Source: GCA-2708415 sp964353185
Lineage (GTDB): Bacteria; Pseudomonadota; Alphaproteobacteria; Micavibrionales; Micavibrionaceae
Assembly: GCA_964353185.1 (NCBI GenBank)
Contig: CAYGUV010000004.1
Span: forward strand, 62,001 to 126,000
DNA length: 64,000 nt
Reading direction: 5' to 3'
Shown here in pieces: positions 44,690 through 53,895 of this stretch (the first letter of the stretch is position 1; every line of letters begins with the position of its first letter). The notes under the pieces are model-generated. The model did not search any database. It was not told the origin of the DNA and saw nothing but the letters and a program-made list of their open reading frames with translations. Made by a program: the position numbers and the translations under genes.

Positions 44690-47600
44690 TTAAAGCCTTG
44701 AAATCTCCGTCATCAGGCTTCTTACCCCTTTGACGCGATCTGCGGCGGTTTCCCATGGGCGCGTAATCACAATTTTTTGATCATGCGGACGTAACTTAAT
44801 TGCGCCGCGTTTGCTATCAATCCAATGCATGATTTTTTGTGGGTTTTTCGGTGTATCTTTATGGAATCCGATGACCGCCCCTTTTGGCCCGGCATCAACA
44901 CGGTCAACATTTGCGGCACGGCAAAGCTGTTTAATCGCCATAATATCCAACAAATTTTCAACCTCTTTCGGGATATCGCCAAAACGGTCAATTAATTCTG
45001 CGGCAAACGCCTCAATAGATTCGGGTCCTTCCAAATCAGATAGGCGGCGATAAAGGCTCATCCGCACGCTTAAATCTGCGACATATGTTTCGGGGATAAG
45101 AACCGATGTTCCAATATTAATATTGGGTGACCAACGCTCTTCGGTTAAATCTTCTTCGCTAAGATCAACGCCTGCTTTGGCCGCGGCAACGGCTTCTTCC
45201 AACATTTGTTGATACAGCTCCACCCCAATCTCGCGGATGTGACCAGATTGTTCCTCGCCCAATAAATTACCGGCGCCACGGATGTCCATGTCATGTGATG
45301 CTAATTGGAAACCTGCGCCCAATGTATCAAGCGTTTCAATCACCTCAAGACGTTTTTGCCCTTGCAGCGTTAGTTTCTTTTTCGGATCATGCGTCAGATA
45401 CGCATAGGCACGCACCTTAGATCGTCCAATACGCCCGCGAATTTGGTAAAGCTGCGCCAGGCCAAACATATCGGCGCGATGGACAATCATGGTGTTGGCG
45501 CGCGGAATATCAATACCACTTTCAATGATATTGGTCGCAAGCAAGACATCATATTGACCATCATAAAAAGCCGCCATTTTATCTTCCAGCTCCGTTGACG
45601 TCATCTGACCATGCGCGCTTACGGTTTTAAGTTCTGGTACAATTTCCGCAAGCTGTTCTTTCACTTCTTTAAGGTCACTAACACGTGGGCAAACATAAAA
45701 GCTTTGCCCGCCGCGGTAATGTTCACGCATTAACGCTTCACGAATGACCAGCGCATCAAACGGTAAAACAAAAGTCCGAATAGCTAAACGATCAACGGGC
45801 GGTGTTGTTATCAAGCTCATTTCTTTCACGCCGCTCAAACTCATTTGTAGCGTTCGGGGAATTGGCGTGGCGGAAAGCGTTAGAATATGAACATCCTGAC
45901 GAAGCTCTTTCATACGTTCTTTTTGTTTCACACCAAAACGTTGTTCTTCATCAACAATAACCAAACCAAGATGCGCAAATTTTACATCTTTGGCAAATAT
46001 CGCATGGGTGCCGATAACGATATTTACTTCACCGTTCGCCATACCATCTTTGGTTTGTTTAATTTCCTTGGCTGTTGCCATACGCGAAAGCTGTCCAACG
46101 CGTAAACCAGTTCCCTGAAAACGCGCAAGAAATCCTGCATAATGTTGGCGCGCCAACAAAGTCGTAGGCACAATCACCGCAACTTGTGCCCCAGACATCG
46201 CGGCGACATAGGCGGCGCGGATCGCGACTTCGGTTTTACCAAACCCAACATCACCGCAGACAAGCCTATCCATCGGGTGATCACCAGCAAGATCGCCAAT
46301 GACATCGGTAATCGACCTTTGTTGATCTTCGGTTTCTTGATACGGAAATTTTGCAGCAAATTTATTATATTGGTCTGTATCAATTGTCAGTTTTTCTGCT
46401 GTTCGCAAAATACGCGCAGCGGCAATTTTCATCAATTGATCCGCCATTTTCATCAGATCTTTTTTAACGCGCGCCTTACGTAATTGCCAATTTGCACCAC
46501 CCATTTTATCAAGGCGTGTTGTCCCCTCATCCGACCCAAATCGTGACAGCACTTCGATATTCTCAACAGGGACAAAAAGCTTATCATCATCCGCATAAAC
46601 GATTTTAAGACAATCATGCGCATTTCCCAACGCGGATAATGTTTCAAGGCCCTCAAATCGTCCAATCCCATGGTCAACGTGAACAACCAAATCACCAACA
46701 TCAAGGGAGGATACTTCGGTCAGAAAATTATCAGCTTTTTTACGTTTTTTATGTTTACGCGCAAGACGATCACCAAAAATATCTTGCTCGCTCAAAACTG
46801 TAATATCGTCAGCAGAAAACCCATTTTCAAGGGCAAGTATGGCAACGCCAAGCTCGTGCTTTTTCACCTTCATAAGGTCTTCGCGTGTGTGACAATTTTT
46901 TATTCGCTGAATACCCGCTTCTTTAAGCATTAGTTTTAAACGCTCGCGAGAGCCTTCGCTGTATGTTGCTATCAAGGTTTTCTTATTAGCCTCTTGTTCA
47001 GAAACTAAGAAACTGCGCACTTCATCAATTACATTTGAACTAGCGTCAGCACGAACATCGGAAAAATCACGGGACTTTTTTGCCGCCCCATATAAAGAAT
47101 CATCATTGGGAGATTTAAAAGATGAAAATTGCACTGCATTATGAATAAACGCATTGAATTCGTCTTCGCCCAGATATAAACGTGAGGCGGGCATAGGGTT
47201 GTAAATGACGTTAGTCATACTCACGTCTTCGCCTTTGCCTTTTTTACGATTTTTTGCAGCTTGTTGAAGGCTTAATCTTGCCTGATAGAAATCAGCAATA
47301 TGGTTCAAACGTTCTGAAACTGAATTTAAGGCATTCGCATCCATATATATGTGCCGCGCAGGTATATAATCAAAAAGCGTTTCTAATTTTTCATTAAAAA
47401 AGAATGGCAACCAATGATCCATGCCATTATAACGGCGCCCTTCATTAATGGCACTATAGAGCGGGTCATCATCACGTACCATACCAAATGTCTCACGATA
47501 GTTTTGTTTAAAACGCGAAATAGTTTCATCATCTAAGAAAAATTCAGTGACGGGTTTCAAAACAAAATTATCACGTGATTTTAAAGTCCGCTGTGTGTCG

Positions 47601-48229
47601 CTATCGAAATCTTTTATGGTTTCTATTTCATCGCCAAATAAATCAATCCGCACAGGGTTTTCGTAAGATGGGGGAAACACATCAATAATACCGCCTCGAA
47701 TGGCATACTCCCCCGCTTCGCGCACGGTTTCGGTTCTTATGTACCCGTTATAGGTAAAAAAGTTTTGAAGTTTATCAATATCAAGAGTGCCGCCTTTATT
47801 GGCAATAAAACTGGCGTTATCAAGAGCGGATTTTGGGGTAACACGTTGAAGCGCTGCGTTCACAGTTGTCAGGAACACACGCGGAAAATATTTATTATCC
47901 GCCTGCCAAGCCATGAGGTCCGTCAGCGCGCTCACCCTTTTAGAAACAATATCACTACTGGGGGAAACACGATCATAGGGAAGGCAATCCCAAGCGGGGC
48001 ATTCAATGACTTGGACGTCAGGAGCAAAAAAAGCGAGTAAGTCTTTTAAAGTTTCTAATCGTCCATCATCAAGGGCAATATGAAAGATGATCTCTTGATT
48101 TTTTGAGGCTTCTCGGGCTTTCTCGGCCAAAATACGCGCATCTTGCCCCTCTGGCGCACCAAAATAGGTTTGAACCGAAGTATTTATTACTGGTTCAGTC
48201 GATACAGGCTTAGCGTTTTGAAGTGTCAT
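44690..48229 (-). CDS. mfd: Transcription-repair coupling factor
   Basis: 1179 residues, full length. The N-terminal UvrB-like region is followed by the RNA-polymerase-interacting domain (VGDLVVHVDHGIGRFEGLETL near 500), then the RecG-like helicase core with Walker A VCGDVGFGKTEVAIRAA, Walker B VIVDEEQRFGV and motif III TLSATPIPRTLQMSL. The C-terminal TRCF domain ends the protein. It removes stalled RNA polymerase and recruits UvrA. It overlaps sdhE by 20 bp. Confidence 0.96.
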   Translation of the reverse strand: MTLQNAKPVSTEPVINTSVQTYFGAPEGQDARILAEKAREASKNQEIIFHIALDDGRLETLKDLLAFFAPDVQVIECPAWDCLPYDRVSPSSDIVSKRVSALTDLMAWQADNKYFPRVFLTTVNAALQRVTPKSALDNASFIANKGGTLDIDKLQNFFTYNGYIRTETVREAGEYAIRGGIIDVFPPSYENPVRIDLFGDEIETIKDFDSDTQRTLKSRDNFVLKPVTEFFLDDETISRFKQNYRETFGMVRDDDPLYSAINEGRRYNGMDHWLPFFFNEKLETLFDYIPARHIYMDANALNSVSERLNHIADFYQARLSLQQAAKNRKKGKGEDVSMTNVIYNPMPASRLYLGEDEFNAFIHNAVQFSSFKSPNDDSLYGAAKKSRDFSDVRADASSNVIDEVRSFLVSEQEANKKTLIATYSEGSRERLKLMLKEAGIQRIKNCHTREDLMKVKKHELGVAILALENGFSADDITVLSEQDIFGDRLARKHKKRKKADNFLTEVSSLDVGDLVVHVDHGIGRFEGLETLSALGNAHDCLKIVYADDDKLFVPVENIEVLSRFGSDEGTTRLDKMGGANWQLRKARVKKDLMKMADQLMKIAAARILRTAEKLTIDTDQYNKFAAKFPYQETEDQQRSITDVIGDLAGDHPMDRLVCGDVGFGKTEVAIRAAYVAAMSGAQVAVIVPTTLLARQHYAGFLARFQGTGLRVGQLSRMATAKEIKQTKDGMANGEVNIVIGTHAIFAKDVKFAHLGLVIVDEEQRFGVKQKERMKELRQDVHILTLSATPIPRTLQMSLSGVKEMSLITTPPVDRLAIRTFVLPFDALVIREALMREHYRGGQSFYVCPRVSDLKEVKEQLAEIVPELKTVSAHGQMTSTELEDKMAAFYDGQYDVLLATNIIESGIDIPRANTMIVHRADMFGLAQLYQIRGRIGRSKVRAYAYLTHDPKKKLTLQGQKRLEVIETLDTLGAGFQLASHDMDIRGAGNLLGEEQSGHIREIGVELYQQMLEEAVAAAKAGVDLSEEDLTEERWSPNINIGTSVLIPETYVADLSVRMSLYRRLSDLEGPESIEAFAAELIDRFGDIPKEVENLLDIMAIKQLCRAANVDRVDAGPKGAVIGFHKDTPKNPQKIMHWIDSKRGAIKLRPHDQKIVITRPWETAADRVKGVRSLMTEISRL

Positions 48230-48479
48230 GGCTCAACAGCATTGTTAAAACATCTGAATGTGCATTCGCAGGCGGTTCGGCCCTATTACATATCCAATCA
48301 TAGATATCAGGGTCTGGAATAGATAAAATCTCGTCATAAGTGTCCAGTTGTTCTGAGGTAAATGCCAATACATGTTTATCCGCAAAACTACCCATAATAA
48401 TATCCATTTCACGGGTACCACGGTGCCATGAGCGGAAAATCAGCCTCTTGCGTTTTTTATCGATGGTTTCTATAGTCAT
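48210..48479 (-). CDS. sdhE: FAD assembly factor SdhE
   Basis: 89 residues from the ATG at 48479; a GTG at 48485 would add two. The motif RSWHRGTREMD near 19-29 with RGTRE is the family signature. The protein promotes covalent flavinylation of succinate dehydrogenase. Its 3' end overlaps mfd by 20 bp and its 5' end is divergent from the DUF2157-associated gene. The sdhE-mfd-recG neighbourhood is conserved in Alphaproteobacteria. Confidence 0.9.
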   Translation of the reverse strand: MTIETIDKKRKRLIFRSWHRGTREMDIIMGSFADKHVLAFTSEQLDTYDEILSIPDPDIYDWICNRAEPPANAHSDVLTMLLSHDTSKR

Positions 48480-48509
48480 AGCCACTGTTATAGAAAGAGT
48501 GGGAATAGA

Positions 48510-49073
48510 ATGAAAGAGATTTTAAAAGAAAATTTTGCTTTAATTGCAGTTATCCTTATGCCTATCGTATTGGGGACTATTTTCTACATTTCCGTCTCTA
48601 TCCAAAAATCGCAATTTGAGCCGCCAAATTATAAATTAGTATTCACAGATTTGGCGACACAAAATAGCAGTCTTCCCTATCAGCTTATCGTAAAAGACCA
48701 AAAACTTTACGCGTCTTATACCCCTAGAGAGAAAAATCAATATTATCGCATCCCTAATCTATATATTTACGACGCACAAACCGATAGTTCAGAAAGAGTG
48801 AATTTACCCAAGGTTGACGATAAAACAAAAGGCTTTGAAGTCATCGTTGATCAATTAAAAAACGAAGTGATTATCGATAAACAAACAAGTCCTGATGGAT
48901 ATATAATCGAAAGAACACATTATAATAGAGGATTGATGAATGAGTTATTCTCAGCCGGTTCCCGAAATAGGAATAATCATATCTTAACAAAAGATGGTAA
49001 TTACACCAACATCCCAAACTCTAACCATTACAATATCAACATAATTGGTTGGATTTCGAATGAGCCAGAATAA
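48510..49073 (+). CDS. Membrane-anchored protein of unknown function, next to DUF2157
   Basis: 187 residues. One N-terminal membrane segment (about 10-29) anchors a periplasmic part with beta-strand-like stretches (PYQLIVKDQKLYASY, YYRIPNLYIYDAQTDS) and Asn-rich loops at the end. In other bacteria DUF2157 genes often have a GDYXXLXY partner; this protein has the position but not that motif. The stop overlaps the start of the DUF2157 gene, so they are coupled and probably act together. Confidence 0.7.
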   Translation: MKEILKENFALIAVILMPIVLGTIFYISVSIQKSQFEPPNYKLVFTDLATQNSSLPYQLIVKDQKLYASYTPREKNQYYRIPNLYIYDAQTDSSERVNLPKVDDKTKGFEVIVDQLKNEVIIDKQTSPDGYIIERTHYNRGLMNELFSAGSRNRNNHILTKDGNYTNIPNSNHYNINIIGWISNEPE

Positions 49074-50014
49074 TGAGCATTCAAAATAAACAACAAGCCA
49101 TTTCATATATTACTGATTTAATGGATCAGTATGATATCAATTTTTCTGAATTAAAGAATGCGTCACCATGTTCGCCATCAAATGAAAAATCAAGAAATGT
49201 AAACTGGCTTACTTATATTATGGGGTATTTGGGCGCCGCCTTTATTTTTTCTGGTCTTGTGATGTTTACCGCAATGATTTGGGATGATCTTAATAGTTTT
49301 AGCCGCGTGTTTATTACCTATGGATCTGGATTAACGGCTCTTATCTTAGGTATCATTACGCTTAAAGATGGAAAATTTATTCAAGCTGCCACCCCGCTAT
49401 TTTTAATGTCTGCAGCGTTATTGCCAACAGGTATGTTTGTATTTTTAGCAGAATATGGGCGCGGCGGTGATGCACAATTAGCAAGCATTATCATTTTTTC
49501 AATATTAGCCATTCAATATTTCACAACCTTTAAAAAATTTAGTCAGACTAGTTTGTTGTTTTTTGCAGCGCTATTTTGGTTTAATACTGTTGGATTAGCT
49601 TTAGACTATATTAGTATGCCCGGTGAATTGATTGGCATCATTATAGGATTTTCAGTTTTGGTTTTTGGCTGGTACGTTGATAAAACACCCTATAACGCTA
49701 TTGCGCCATTTAACTATTTTGTCGGTGGTTTTATCTTATCTATCTCTGCCTTTGAGCTTTGTGATGAGTATCTAACCGACTTATTATACTTACCCGTTGT
49801 CATATCCATGATCATAGCAAGCGTGATGTTAAAAAGCCGTGCCCTTTTGATTGTATCGACCATCTCGTTACTAGGGTATTTGGGGTATTTTACTGAACAA
49901 TATTTTGCCAATGTTACAGGGTGGCCGCTTGCGTTAATGTGTATGGGTGTTTTGATGATTGTCATTAGTGCCTATGCGGTAAAGCTTGGCAAAAAAATAT
50001 CGTATAATCATTAA
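49073..50014 (+). CDS. DUF2157-like integral membrane protein
   Basis: 313 residues with about eight membrane helices after a polar start (residues 1-45 with LMDQYDINFSEL). MGYLGAAFIFSGLVMFTAMIWDDL near 49-72 is typical of the DUF2157 domain. The function is unknown. It is coupled to the preceding anchored protein and its stop is adjacent to recG (TAA|ATG). Confidence 0.75.
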   Translation: MSIQNKQQAISYITDLMDQYDINFSELKNASPCSPSNEKSRNVNWLTYIMGYLGAAFIFSGLVMFTAMIWDDLNSFSRVFITYGSGLTALILGIITLKDGKFIQAATPLFLMSAALLPTGMFVFLAEYGRGGDAQLASIIIFSILAIQYFTTFKKFSQTSLLFFAALFWFNTVGLALDYISMPGELIGIIIGFSVLVFGWYVDKTPYNAIAPFNYFVGGFILSISAFELCDEYLTDLLYLPVVISMIIASVMLKSRALLIVSTISLLGYLGYFTEQYFANVTGWPLALMCMGVLMIVISAYAVKLGKKISYNH

Positions 50015-52096
50015 ATGGTACGTCCATTCGAATTAGATAGCCTGTTTCGTGCAATCACCGTTTTACCAGGGATTGGTCCTAAATCTGCGCAATATTTTGA
50101 AAAGCTTACAGGGGGCAAAGTTTTAGACGTCCTGTTTCATAAACCTGTCGATTTTGTAGATAGACGGTTTAGTCCGGTTTTAAAAGATGCGCCTGATGGT
50201 AAAATCTGCACCCTTGAGATACGCATAGAAAAATACAGCTTTGCGCCCCGTCGCGGCTTGCCTAGCCGTGTTAAAGCATCGGATAGCACAGGGCAAATAG
50301 ATTTAGTCTTTTTTAATGCCAATAAGGATTGGATAACCAAACAATTACCACTCGGTGAAACACGCATTATTAGTGGCAAGGTTGAGCATTACCAAGGGCA
50401 AATACAAATGGTGCACCCTGATGCCATCGTTAAAACAGAAGAACGCAGCAGCGTAGAAACGATTGAGCCGATTTACCCCCTTACCGCAGGCATAACAAAT
50501 AAAACAATGCGCAAGGCGGTAGAAGGTGCATTAAAATTTGCGCCTGATCTTAATGAATGGTTGGACATTCCATACAAAGAAAAAAATAAATTGCCTAATT
50601 GGCGTGACGCTATTCACACCCTCCATCATTTTGAAAATGAAAGTGCGTTAGACCCCCATCATCCTGCACGCGTGCGATTGGCGTATGATGAATTATTGGC
50701 AAACCAATTATCACTCGCACTTGTGCGTCTCCATCAGCGTAAGCAAAATGGACGATCATGGAATGTCCAAAACGCCTACCGTCAAAAAATATTGGATATA
50801 CTTCCTTTTGAGTTAACAGGTGCGCAAAAACGGGCCCTTGATGATATTGATAGCGACATGGCGGAGCCTTTGCGCATGTTACGCCTTGTCCAAGGGGATG
50901 TTGGCAGCGGTAAAACTATTGTTGCCGCACTTGCGATGATGAACGTCATTGAGGGCGGCGCCCAAGCGGCCATCATGGCGCCAACCGAAATTTTGGCGCG
51001 CCAACATGAAGAAAGCTTTAAAGAATGGCTTGATGCCGCCGGCGTAAATTATGTGACCTTAACAGGACGAAACAAAAGCAAAGAGCGCCGCGAAATTTTA
51101 GAGAAAATCAAAAATGGTGAGGCACAAGTCATTATAGGCACGCACGCCCTATTCCAAGAAACTGTTGAATTTCATAACTTAGGATTAGCGGTTATTGATG
51201 AACAACATCGTTTTGGCGTACATCAACGCCTAAACCTATCGCAAAAAAATAAGGGTGTTGATGTGTTGGTTATGACGGCTACCCCTATCCCCCGTACACT
51301 CACCTTGACGGCGTATGGCGATATGGAAGTATCACGTATTGATGAAAAACCACCAGGGCGCCAACCTGTTGATACGCGCTTACTGCCTGTTGAAAAAATT
51401 GATGACATGGTTGAAGCCGCAGGAAAACAAATAAAAGAAGGCGCGCAGATTTATTGGGTTTGCCCCTTGGTTGAAGATAGCGAAGTCCTTGACCTGCAAG
51501 CAGCAGAAGCGCGTTATGATATTTTGCATGAGCGCTTTGGTGACATTATTGGTTTGGTTCATGGCCGTATGAAGCCTTCCGAAAAAGACGAGGTCATGCA
51601 AAGATTTGCGAATAATGAATTAAAGATATTAGTGGCCACAACCGTTATAGAAGTGGGCGTAAATGTGACCAATGCAACCATCATGGTGATTGAACATGCA
51701 GAACGCTTTGGCTTATCCCAACTTCACCAATTACGGGGCCGTGTGGGGCGCGGATCTGGCAAATCATTTTGTTTTTTGGTTTACGCAAAACTTACCGAAA
51801 CAGGGAAAGAACGACTTCGTATTATGCGCGAAACAGAGGACGGATTTATCATTGCCGAAAAAGATTTAGAATTACGCGGCGGCGGAGAAATTTTAGGCAC
51901 CCGCCAAAGTGGAGAAGCCAATTTCCGCCTAGCAGACCTAAGCAAGCATGCCGACCTTTTGGTTGCCGCGCGTGACGACACCAAACTTATCCTACATAAT
52001 GATGAAAATTTAGAGAGCGAACGCGGGCAAGCCCTAAAGACTCTTTTATATCTGTTTGAGCAAGATCAAGCGATTGCAAGATTAAGAGCGGGATAG
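50015..52096 (+). CDS. recG: ATP-dependent DNA helicase RecG
   Basis: 693 residues. The N-terminal wedge (OB fold) at about 60-150 is followed by helicase motifs: Walker A VQGDVGSGKTIVAALAM near 292, Walker B VIDEQHRFGVHQR, motif III MTATPIPRTLTLTAYGDMEVS and motif VI QLHQLRGRVGRGS. It reverses stalled replication forks and processes Holliday junctions. It begins directly after the DUF2157 stop. Confidence 0.96.
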   Translation: MVRPFELDSLFRAITVLPGIGPKSAQYFEKLTGGKVLDVLFHKPVDFVDRRFSPVLKDAPDGKICTLEIRIEKYSFAPRRGLPSRVKASDSTGQIDLVFFNANKDWITKQLPLGETRIISGKVEHYQGQIQMVHPDAIVKTEERSSVETIEPIYPLTAGITNKTMRKAVEGALKFAPDLNEWLDIPYKEKNKLPNWRDAIHTLHHFENESALDPHHPARVRLAYDELLANQLSLALVRLHQRKQNGRSWNVQNAYRQKILDILPFELTGAQKRALDDIDSDMAEPLRMLRLVQGDVGSGKTIVAALAMMNVIEGGAQAAIMAPTEILARQHEESFKEWLDAAGVNYVTLTGRNKSKERREILEKIKNGEAQVIIGTHALFQETVEFHNLGLAVIDEQHRFGVHQRLNLSQKNKGVDVLVMTATPIPRTLTLTAYGDMEVSRIDEKPPGRQPVDTRLLPVEKIDDMVEAAGKQIKEGAQIYWVCPLVEDSEVLDLQAAEARYDILHERFGDIIGLVHGRMKPSEKDEVMQRFANNELKILVATTVIEVGVNVTNATIMVIEHAERFGLSQLHQLRGRVGRGSGKSFCFLVYAKLTETGKERLRIMRETEDGFIIAEKDLELRGGGEILGTRQSGEANFRLADLSKHADLLVAARDDTKLILHNDENLESERGQALKTLLYLFEQDQAIARLRAG

Positions 52097-52214
52097 ATAA
52101 GCCATTGTAATAAAACGATAAATTAAAATAAGCTTTTCAACCATTTAAATATTATGTTAAGGTCTTCACTTTATAATACATTATGTAATAATATGGATAC
52201 TTACGAGAATTTAA

Positions 52215-53207
52215 ATGCTTGATATTAGACTTACAAATAAAGATAAAGCCGAAAATAACGGTAAGCCAAAAAGCTTTTGGAACATACGTGTATGGGGAAA
52301 TTATGGTGATTTTGACCCAGAAGCTTACGATGAAGATGAAAAGAAAGTATACGAAGCTTTTAAAAATGCCCACGCGCAACTTCGTGATGATATTCTTACA
52401 AGAACAACTTTTATCGAGCATTTAGCAACAACACATAATATTTCCAATCAGGGTAAATCTCTCGTCTTACAAAATGAGAAGAGTGGAAATACTATTGTCG
52501 CACAATCTGGCAGTATAAAATCCCAGAAAAAATTAAAAAGCTATGCAGACGCGATGGCAGTAGCACAAGCGATGGCTTTGGACCCGATGTTTCATGGAAG
52601 AAAAGTTCCAATTAATGGAACACAGCATGAAAGAGCTATGATGGCATCAGTTTTAAAAACAGTGAATGAGTCATTACCCAAAAAGCAAAGAATAAAAATA
52701 AGAAATAAACGGTTGTTCAGATTATTGCCAATTATTAATGGCCCGCGCATTGAATTACAAAAAATTGCCTACAATTTATCACAAGGCGGTAAGCCAGAAT
52801 TTACGCGTAACGGTAAATTTCCTGAAGCTGTATCACAAGCAGCTCACACATCCTCAACCTTACCCCAATCTAATTTAATATCTGAAGATCAATTAAATGA
52901 TTTTTTCTCTAAAGCCGCAAATCATGCCCAGACAAATAATAATAATAAAATTACTAGAGCAAACGTTAGGCAATTTGCAAGCGACCTTGGGGTTCGTGGC
53001 AATGGGCAAGTTTTGTTTGGTGAACTTGCAAGAAAGCTCGACCAAAAAGGCCTGGCAACTTCAACAGGAAACACAATAGAGATTAAACCTGAAGTACTTG
53101 CAGGATTTTTAGCTGCTGCTTCTGGAACCTCCTCTAGTTCTGGTGGAGTTGTTGATAGAGTTAAAGCTAGTTTAGGAAGAGCGGCCGGTTTGGTTCCTCC
53201 CGTATAA
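52215..53207 (+). CDS. Hypothetical protein, possible LPD7-like segment
   Basis: 330 residues, no signal or membrane segment. A segment about residues 85-145 (an oxidised-looking strand, then YADAMAVAQAMALDP, a strand KVPINGT and a helix HERAMMASVLKTVN) resembles the LPD7 domain attached to relaxases and large polyvalent proteins, but this is weak. The middle is basic (KKQRIKIRNKRLFRLLP). The C-terminus is low complexity (SGTSSSSGGVVDR). Its position between recG and DUF502 is unusual for the class. Confidence 0.6.
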   Translation: MLDIRLTNKDKAENNGKPKSFWNIRVWGNYGDFDPEAYDEDEKKVYEAFKNAHAQLRDDILTRTTFIEHLATTHNISNQGKSLVLQNEKSGNTIVAQSGSIKSQKKLKSYADAMAVAQAMALDPMFHGRKVPINGTQHERAMMASVLKTVNESLPKKQRIKIRNKRLFRLLPIINGPRIELQKIAYNLSQGGKPEFTRNGKFPEAVSQAAHTSSTLPQSNLISEDQLNDFFSKAANHAQTNNNNKITRANVRQFASDLGVRGNGQVLFGELARKLDQKGLATSTGNTIEIKPEVLAGFLAAASGTSSSSGGVVDRVKASLGRAAGLVPPV

Positions 53208-53891
53208 TCACTTTTTCTCTGACGGGGTAATTATTCCGCCTGAGACAACTAGCTTTATGCCCTCTTCCACGCTCATATCCATATAGATCAAATCTTTCTT
53301 TGGAATAAACAATAAGAAACCTGATGTCGGGTTTGGGGTGGTCGGGACAAAGATATTTATTGTTTCATCCGACGTTTTTTCTTGAACTTCGCCTTTTGAA
53401 ACACCTGTTACAAAACCAATCACCCAAATATCTTTTTTAGGATATTCAAACATGACCACTTCTTTAAACGCATCAGAATGTGACGACGTTATCGTCTCCA
53501 TCACATGTTTAATAGCAACATAGATTTTATTAATAACAGGCACACGTTCCACAATATATTCAGACCAGCGCACCATAAGGCGACCTAAAAAGTTGCGTGT
53601 AAACCATCCAACAACAATAAAAAATACAACCGTTATAATTAAGCCAAATCCAGGAATGTTAAACGGCAAATAGGTATTTGGATTATAAGAATACGGAATA
53701 AACGGTGTTATCTTTTCGTCTAAAAACTCCAAAAATTTCCAAACAATAAATGTCGTAATCGCAATAGGCGCGGTAACAACAACACCTGCCAGAAAATAAT
53801 TTCTAAGCTTTGCCATGATTGTTTTTTTAGAGACATCATTTTTGTCATCAATGACGACATCCGCAATGTCTTTTGGAATGTTATCAACCAT
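53208..53891 (-). CDS. DUF502 family membrane protein
   Basis: 227 residues with two membrane helices near the N-terminus (about 31-53 and 74-98). VPVINKIYVAIKHVMETI and VFVPTTPNPTSGFLLFIPKKDLIYMDMSVEEGIKLVVSGGI are hallmarks of DUF502. Function unknown. It is 4 bp from glyS on the same strand, so co-transcribed, and its stop is directly adjacent to the previous gene, convergent. Confidence 0.88.
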   Translation of the reverse strand: MVDNIPKDIADVVIDDKNDVSKKTIMAKLRNYFLAGVVVTAPIAITTFIVWKFLEFLDEKITPFIPYSYNPNTYLPFNIPGFGLIITVVFFIVVGWFTRNFLGRLMVRWSEYIVERVPVINKIYVAIKHVMETITSSHSDAFKEVVMFEYPKKDIWVIGFVTGVSKGEVQEKTSDETINIFVPTTPNPTSGFLLFIPKKDLIYMDMSVEEGIKLVVSGGIITPSEKK

Positions 53892-53895
53892 ACGG

